This document shows positions 5,675-9,630 of a stretch of DNA of 9,630 bases, in pieces. This DNA comes from Cohaesibacteraceae bacterium. Its GTDB lineage: Bacteria > Pseudomonadota > Alphaproteobacteria > Rhizobiales > Cohaesibacteraceae. Positions within the stretch are counted from its first letter, which is position 1. The number at the start of each line of letters is the position of its first letter. Where the stretch lies: positions 1,248-10,877 of the forward strand of contig JAESRR010000044.1 in NCBI GenBank assembly GCA_016764535.1, in the 5' to 3' direction. The notes beneath the pieces are model-generated. The model was not told the DNA's origin. It ran no database searches and saw nothing but the letters and a program-made list of their open reading frames with translations. A program made the translations under genes and the position numbers.

Positions 5675-6280
5675 ATGCAGGTAATTCTTCTTGAACGCGT
5701 CGCAAAACTTGGCCAAATGGGTGAAACCGTTCGTGTCCGTGATGGATATGGGCGTAATTTTCTCTTGCCATCAGGCAAAGCTCTTCGTGCGACCAAAGAA
5801 AATCTGAAACGTTTCGAAGCTGAACGCGCTCAGCTTGAAGCACGCAATCTCGAAATGAAAAGCGAAGCTGAGTCGGCCTCGGAGAAAATCGACGGTGTCA
5901 AACTCATTGTTATTCGTCAGGCATCTGAAACCGGGCAGCTTTACGGATCAGTTACTCCACGTGATATCTCGACTGCTCTTACCGAAAACGGATATAGCGT
6001 TGATCGCAAACAGGTCGTCCTGACCAATGCAATCAAAGTCATTGGTTTGCATGATGTTTCAATCGTTTTGCATCCGGAAGTATCCGCAACTGTAAACCTC
6101 AATGTTGCACGCTCGGAAGATGAGGCAACTCGTCAGGAAACCGGTGAAGATCTCACCAAATTCGACCGTGACGACGTTTGGGAACCAGAAGAAGAAGAGC
6201 CGGAAGAAGACGCTGAAAAAGAAACTTCGGAGGAAGACACTCAGGCTTCTGAAGAGATTTCACAAGATTCAGAAGAATAG
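5675..6280 (+). CDS. rplI: 50S ribosomal protein L9 (bL9)
   Basis: L9 binds 23S rRNA at the base of the L1 stalk and helps maintain reading frame and ribosome spacing. The N-terminal rRNA-binding domain carries the family signature [20 protein letters not shown] at residues 13-32. A long connecting helix follows (about 41-75), then the C-terminal domain (about 76-148, including [13 protein letters not shown]). The canonical protein is about 149 residues; this one is 201, because residues 168-201 form a Glu/Asp-rich tail. Extended acidic tails are common in alphaproteobacterial L9, and their role is unknown to me. The ATG follows GGAG by 8 bases. A strong terminator begins 25 bases after the stop, closing this transcription unit. 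Confidence 0.97.
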   Translation: MQVILLERVAKLGQMGETVRVRDGYGRNFLLPSGKALRATKENLKRFEAERAQLEARNLEMKSEAESASEKIDGVKLIVIRQASETGQLYGSVTPRDISTALTENGYSVDRKQVVLTNAIKVIGLHDVSIVLHPEVSATVNLNVARSEDEATRQETGEDLTKFDRDDVWEPEEEEPEEDAEKETSEEDTQASEEISQDSEE

Positions 6281-6305
6281 TCGACCGGTTACAAATCATT
6301 ACAGG

Positions 6306-6333
6306 AAGGCCCCCATTTTGGTGGGCCTTTTTT
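6306..6333 (+). terminator. Intrinsic terminator after rplI
   Basis: AAGGCCC (6306-6312) pairs with GGGCCTT (6323-6329), with two more C-G pairs possible inside past a bulged T, and the stem runs straight into six T (6328-6333). This is a textbook intrinsic terminator that separates the ribosomal-protein unit from dnaB. Confidence 0.9.
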
Positions 6334-6597
6334 GTATCAGGATTCATCTGACAACCATGATCGTGAATTACCGGCTCTGCGCCCGATTAAAGGCACGTAG
6401 ATGAGACGTGATTCTCTCACTCCCATGTCAACGCGAAACATGCCATTCCTGAATGATAATCAGGACTGATGTGAATTGCTGTTAACTAAACCAATCTCTG
6501 CATCCAAATAGATAATCAACATCGACTCACTGCCCAAAATTTTGCATTCTTCGACAGCGATGGCAATCTCCCCACCGGAATTCAAAGAGGCGGCTCA
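6334..6597 (+). other. dnaB upstream region, no recognised gene
   Basis: The 264 bases between the rplI terminator and dnaB must hold the dnaB promoter, but I find no convincing -35/-10 pair. The best -10-like hexamers, GATAAT at 6455-6460 and 6511-6516, lack a partner at the right distance. A 6-bp stem-loop, TCCTGA-N7-TCAGGA, lies at 6447-6465. Three GANTC sites occur (6341, 6410, 6524). Two very short ORFs (15 and 22 codons) overlap by ATGA at 6401-6404 but lack good ribosome binding sites. The dnaB Shine-Dalgarno, GAGG, is at 6587-6590. Confidence 0.6.
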
Positions 6598-8085
6598 ATG
6601 ACAACTGCATTAAAAACCCTTGAGCCAACCCAGGCAATTACACGTTCCTCTCCGCAGAATATCGAAGCGGAACAGCAATTAATCGGTGCCATACTTGTCA
6701 ATAACGAAACCTACTATCGTGTTTCGGATTTTCTTGAAGCAGAGCATTTTTACGATCCCAACCACAAGGACCTGTTTGAAAAAATGGGCCAGCTTATTCG
6801 TTCGGGAAAAATAGCTTCACCGGTTACATTAAAAACGTTTTATCCTGTTGAATTAAGGGTCGCGGATATGTCGATGGCGCAATACATGTTGCGCCTCACC
6901 GCTCAGGCAACCACGATTATCAATGCCGAAGACTATGGCAGGGTAATCAACGATTTGGCTGTAAGGCGCAACCTGATTCAGGTTGGCACCGATATGGTGA
7001 ATATCGCATTCGATGCACCAATTGACATGCCACCCCGCACCCAGATCGAAGATGCAGAACGACGTTTATTTGATCTTGCTGAAACCGGTAAATATGACGG
7101 CGGTTTCCAGTCATTTTCCGATGCTATCAATGAAGCTGTCGATATGGCAGCGGCGGCCTATCAACGCGATGGAAATCTGTCCGGCATCTCAACTGGCCTG
7201 AGAGATCTGGACGCTCGCCTTGGTGGCTTGCAGTCTTCAGATCTTATCATTCTTGCCGCAAGACCGGCTATGGGTAAAACAGCGCTGGTCACGAATATTG
7301 CCTACAATGTTGCGAAAACCTATAAATCGGAAGAGCTGCCAGATGGATCCCTGAAAACCGTCAATGGTGGCATTGTCGGGTTTTTCTCTCTGGAAATGTC
7401 CGCCGAACAATTAGCTACCCGTGTAATTTCAGAACAGGCCGAAGTATCGTCCGAGAAATTGCGCCGGGGCAAGGTTGACGAAAACGAGTTTTCCCGCGTG
7501 GTCGATACAACACAAAAAATGCAGGCATCGCCTCTATATATCGATCAGACAGGTGGTATATCTATTTCAGCACTTGCGGCCAGAGCACGTCGGCTGAAAC
7601 GACAGCGGGGTCTCGATTTGCTGATCGTTGACTACCTGCAACTCCTTGTCGGAACATCCGCCAGAGCCAATCAGGGTCGCGTACAGGAGATCACAGAAAT
7701 CACAACGGGACTCAAGGCTTTGGCCAAAGAGCTCGCTGTACCCATCATCGCACTTTCCCAGCTTTCCCGTGGCGTGGAAAGCCGCGATGACAAACGCCCC
7801 ATGCTTTCTGACCTGCGTGAATCAGGGTCAATCGAACAGGATGCAGACGTTGTAATGTTTATCTATCGCGAAGAATATTACACCGGCCGACTGGAGCCCG
7901 AACCCGGGACGCCTGAACATCAGACCTGGCAAGAAAAAATGGATCGTGTTCACGGCAAGGCAGAGATTATAATTGCAAAACAGCGCCATGGACCAACTGG
8001 TACTGTGGATTTGGCATTCCGGGGTGAGTTTACCCGATTCTCCGATCTTGCCGACGAAGACAAAATGCCGGAGCGTTATGATTAA
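6598..8085 (+). CDS. dnaB: Replicative DNA helicase DnaB
   Basis: DnaB is the hexameric 5'-3' helicase that unwinds DNA ahead of the replisome and contacts primase and the clamp loader. The 495-residue protein has the N-terminal helical collar domain (about 18-120, beginning PQNIEAEQQLIGAILVNNE), a linker, then the RecA-like motor. The motor shows Walker A ARPAMGKTA (221-229; Lys227, Thr228), a catalytic Glu in SLEMSAEQL near 266, Walker B LLIVDYLQLL with Asp345, the LSQLSRGVESR DNA-binding region near 386-396, and the arginine-finger stretch KQRHGPTG at 461-468 (Arg463). A stretch at about 241-257, between the Walker A helix and the next strand, is longer than in E. coli; similar inserts are usual in alphaproteobacteria. 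There is no intein. The ATG follows GAGG by 7 bases. The end overlaps alr by 8 bases. Confidence 0.98.
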   Translation: MTTALKTLEPTQAITRSSPQNIEAEQQLIGAILVNNETYYRVSDFLEAEHFYDPNHKDLFEKMGQLIRSGKIASPVTLKTFYPVELRVADMSMAQYMLRLTAQATTIINAEDYGRVINDLAVRRNLIQVGTDMVNIAFDAPIDMPPRTQIEDAERRLFDLAETGKYDGGFQSFSDAINEAVDMAAAAYQRDGNLSGISTGLRDLDARLGGLQSSDLIILAARPAMGKTALVTNIAYNVAKTYKSEELPDGSLKTVNGGIVGFFSLEMSAEQLATRVISEQAEVSSEKLRRGKVDENEFSRVVDTTQKMQASPLYIDQTGGISISALAARARRLKRQRGLDLLIVDYLQLLVGTSARANQGRVQEITEITTGLKALAKELAVPIIALSQLSRGVESRDDKRPMLSDLRESGSIEQDADVVMFIYREEYYTGRLEPEPGTPEHQTWQEKMDRVHGKAEIIIAKQRHGPTGTVDLAFRGEFTRFSDLADEDKMPERYD

Positions 8086-9208
8086 CTCTCACGAACAGTT
8101 TTTGTTTGGAGCAACCCTGACTGTCGACTGCCAGGCGCTTAGACAAAACTGGCTTCATCTAAAAAGCAAATCCGGTTCAGCTGAATGTGCAGCGGTTGTA
8201 AAAGCAAACGGTTATGGACTTGGGCTGGAACTTGTTGTCCCTGAACTTTGGTCCGCCGGTTGTAGAACATTCTTTGTAGCGATACCCATCGAAGCACAAA
8301 CAGTACGTCAGCTCGCCCCTCAAGCCACTGTATATCTCCTGGGCGGCCTGTATCAGGGAGCCGAAGCCTGGCTGCATAATTTTGCTATCCGGCCAGTACT
8401 TGGCTCGGTTGAAGAATTGAAAAGCTGGTCAGCCTATTGCCAAAGTCAATCCTGCAAACTTCCAGCCGCAATTCACTTTGACACCGGGATGAACCGCCTT
8501 GGCCTTCTCCCGGAAGATACGGAAATAATTGAACCTCTACTGAAAGATTTTAATTGCACACTCGTAATGAGCCATTTGGCTTGTGCTGATGAGCCAAAAC
8601 CTGATTTCAATCAAAACCAGTTAAAGAAATTCGACCGGATTGCCAATTTCTACCCAAATTGCAACGCTTCACTTGCTAATTCAGCAGGCGTTTTTCTTGG
8701 AACCGACTATCATTTTCAAATGACCCGTCCTGGCATTGCAATATATGGCGGTACAGCCCTTCCCGGTCCAACGCCCCTGGCTCCTGTAGTGCACTTATCC
8801 AGTCGGGTGATCCAGATCAGAACTGCCGCTTCCGGTGAAACAGTAGGGTATGGCGGAAGACAAATGGTGCAGCGTGACACCAGGCTGGCAATAATTGCCA
8901 CCGGGTACGCTGATGGCTATTTGAGAGCAGGTGGTTGTGAAAACGACAAAGCCGGAGCACTGGCGTATTGTGCCGGTCACTATATTCCGGTTTGCGGACG
9001 TATTTCCATGGATCTCATTGCGCTGGATGTCACCGATGTACCTGACGATAAAATTGAGCGTGGCACTCTCATAGAATTACTTGGTGCACATATAAAAATT
9101 GATGATCTGGCTACCAGATGCGGAACAATCGGATATGAGATACTTACAAATCTTGGCGGCCGTTACAATCGTAACGCCATTAATCATTCTCCCAACAGTC
9201 AGGTCTAA
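8078..9208 (+). CDS. alr: Alanine racemase
   Basis: Alr is a PLP enzyme that interconverts L- and D-alanine and so supplies D-Ala for peptidoglycan. The 376-residue length is normal for fold type III Alr. Visible residues include the PLP-binding Lys42 in VVKANGYGLG, DTGMNRLG at 135-142 (Arg140), SHLACAD at 165-171, RPGIAIYGG at 217-225, the catalytic Tyr258 in TVGYGGRQM, ATGYADGYLR at 274-283, and CGRISMD at 306-312. I chose the ATG at 8078, which overlaps the last bases of dnaB (ATGATTAA) and has GGAG 4 bases upstream, slightly closer than ideal. Upstream in-frame starts lie deep within dnaB and would add residues that do not look like Alr. It is probably translationally coupled to dnaB, and radA starts 3 bases after its stop. 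No residue appears missing. Confidence 0.97.
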   Translation: MINSHEQFLFGATLTVDCQALRQNWLHLKSKSGSAECAAVVKANGYGLGLELVVPELWSAGCRTFFVAIPIEAQTVRQLAPQATVYLLGGLYQGAEAWLHNFAIRPVLGSVEELKSWSAYCQSQSCKLPAAIHFDTGMNRLGLLPEDTEIIEPLLKDFNCTLVMSHLACADEPKPDFNQNQLKKFDRIANFYPNCNASLANSAGVFLGTDYHFQMTRPGIAIYGGTALPGPTPLAPVVHLSSRVIQIRTAASGETVGYGGRQMVQRDTRLAIIATGYADGYLRAGGCENDKAGALAYCAGHYIPVCGRISMDLIALDVTDVPDDKIERGTLIELLGAHIKIDDLATRCGTIGYEILTNLGGRYNRNAINHSPNSQV

Positions 9209-9211
9209 ACA

Positions 9212-9630
9212 ATGGCGCGGCAAAAATCCACGTTTGTATGCCAGTCATGCGGATCTGTAACAACCAAATGGGCCGGGCGATGTGAATCCTGCGGTGAATG
9301 GAATACTATTGTTGAGGAAACAGAAAGCGGTGGTGTTGGTGGAGGACCACTTACATCGGGTGGCAAGTCGTCTCACAAGGGCCGTATCATTCCTTTGGTT
9401 GCTCTTTCCGGCGAAACCAAAGATGAGCCGCGGATTCAAACGGGCATTGCAGAACTGGATCGGGTAACCGGAGGTGGATTTGTAACTGGTTCGGCACTTC
9501 TTGTTGGTGGAGATCCGGGCATTGGTAAATCAACCCTGTTGATTCAGGCCTCCGCTGCCCTCGCTGCCAAAGGCCACAAAGTTGTATATTTCTCGGGTGA
9601 AGAAGCCATTGCCCAGGTACGATTGCGTGC
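9212..9630 (+). CDS. radA: DNA repair protein RadA, partial at C-terminus
   Basis: RadA (also called Sms) is a RecA-related, DnaB-like ATPase that promotes branch migration of recombination intermediates. The first 139 codons are present. The N-terminal zinc finger uses Cys10, Cys13, Cys24 and Cys27 (FVCQSCGSVTTKWAGRCESC), followed by GEWNTIVEE, a flexible Gly/Ser-rich linker, and the RecA-like domain with Walker A GGDPGIGKST at 99-108. FSGEEAIAQVRLRA at the edge is the conserved next strand and helix. The Walker B, the KNRFG motif and the Lon-like C-terminal domain of this roughly 450-residue family lie beyond the window. The ATG lies 3 bases after the alr stop, with AGG 8 bases upstream inside alr, so it is the third gene of a dnaB-alr-radA run. 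Confidence 0.96.
   Translation, partial: MARQKSTFVCQSCGSVTTKWAGRCESCGEWNTIVEETESGGVGGGPLTSGGKSSHKGRIIPLVALSGETKDEPRIQTGIAELDRVTGGGFVTGSALLVGGDPGIGKSTLLIQASAALAAKGHKVVYFSGEEAIAQVRLR

Noticed and set aside
6102..6404. 100-codon Lys-rich ORF overlapping the end of rplI
   Set aside because: It is a frame-shifted reading of the Glu-codon-rich L9 tail (GAA read as AAG/AGA) and runs through the rplI terminator.
6426..6431. Minus-strand TTGACA upstream of dnaB as an antisense promoter
   Set aside because: There is no acceptable -10 at 16-18 bases (the 17-base position reads CGTCTC), and the only target would be the rplI terminator.
7973..8077. N-terminal extension of alr within dnaB
   Set aside because: The added 35 residues are a frame-shifted reading of the conserved DnaB C-terminus and do not look like Alr. 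The ATG at 8078 gives the normal length.

Overview
The window is ordinary, densely coded chromosome from an alphaproteobacterium. The clearest sign is gene order: a fabD-fabG-acpP-fabF fatty-acid cluster reading leftward, back to back with rpsF-rpsR-(DUF2232 membrane gene)-rplI-dnaB-alr-radA reading rightward. As far as I recall, this arrangement is typical of many alphaproteobacteria. Family details agree: a 155-residue S6 with an Arg-rich tail, an L9 with a long acidic tail, and a DnaB with an insertion after Walker A. Base composition looks close to balanced by eye, so this is not one of the very GC-rich or very AT-rich members of the class. I cannot name a genus.

Layout. Bases 1-3442 (minus strand) carry the type II fatty-acid synthesis block, in transcription order fabD, fabG, acpP, fabF; fabF runs off the left edge. 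FabD loads malonyl onto the acyl carrier protein encoded by acpP, FabF condenses it with the growing chain, and FabG reduces the resulting 3-ketoacyl-ACP. The acpP gene sits between two structured gaps: a possible promoter with an inverted repeat upstream, and a strong stem-loop between acpP and fabF. Bases 3443-3865 are a divergent control region, with a promoter candidate in each direction and a roughly 195-nt, potentially structured rpsF leader.

Bases 3866-6280 (plus strand) hold rpsF and rpsR (ribosomal proteins S6 and S18, overlapping by one base), an intrinsic terminator or attenuator followed by two more stem-loops, a polytopic DUF2232-type membrane protein of unknown function, and rplI (L9), ended by a second clear terminator. 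Bases 6281-6597 are non-coding apart from that terminator and possible very short ORFs. Bases 6598-9630 hold dnaB (replicative helicase), alr (alanine racemase, overlapping dnaB by 8 bases) and the start of radA (branch-migration/repair ATPase, cut by the right edge), in a tight co-directional run.

I see no mobile element, CRISPR array, tRNA, rRNA, toxin-antitoxin pair or defence gene, and no sign of horizontal transfer. No undescribed protein system is evident. What merits a second look is mostly regulatory: the rpsF leader, the acpP promoter palindrome, the acpP-fabF stem-loop, the stem-loop cluster after rpsR, and the uncharacterised membrane protein between ribosomal genes. All base pairings were read by eye, with no folding software or database search.
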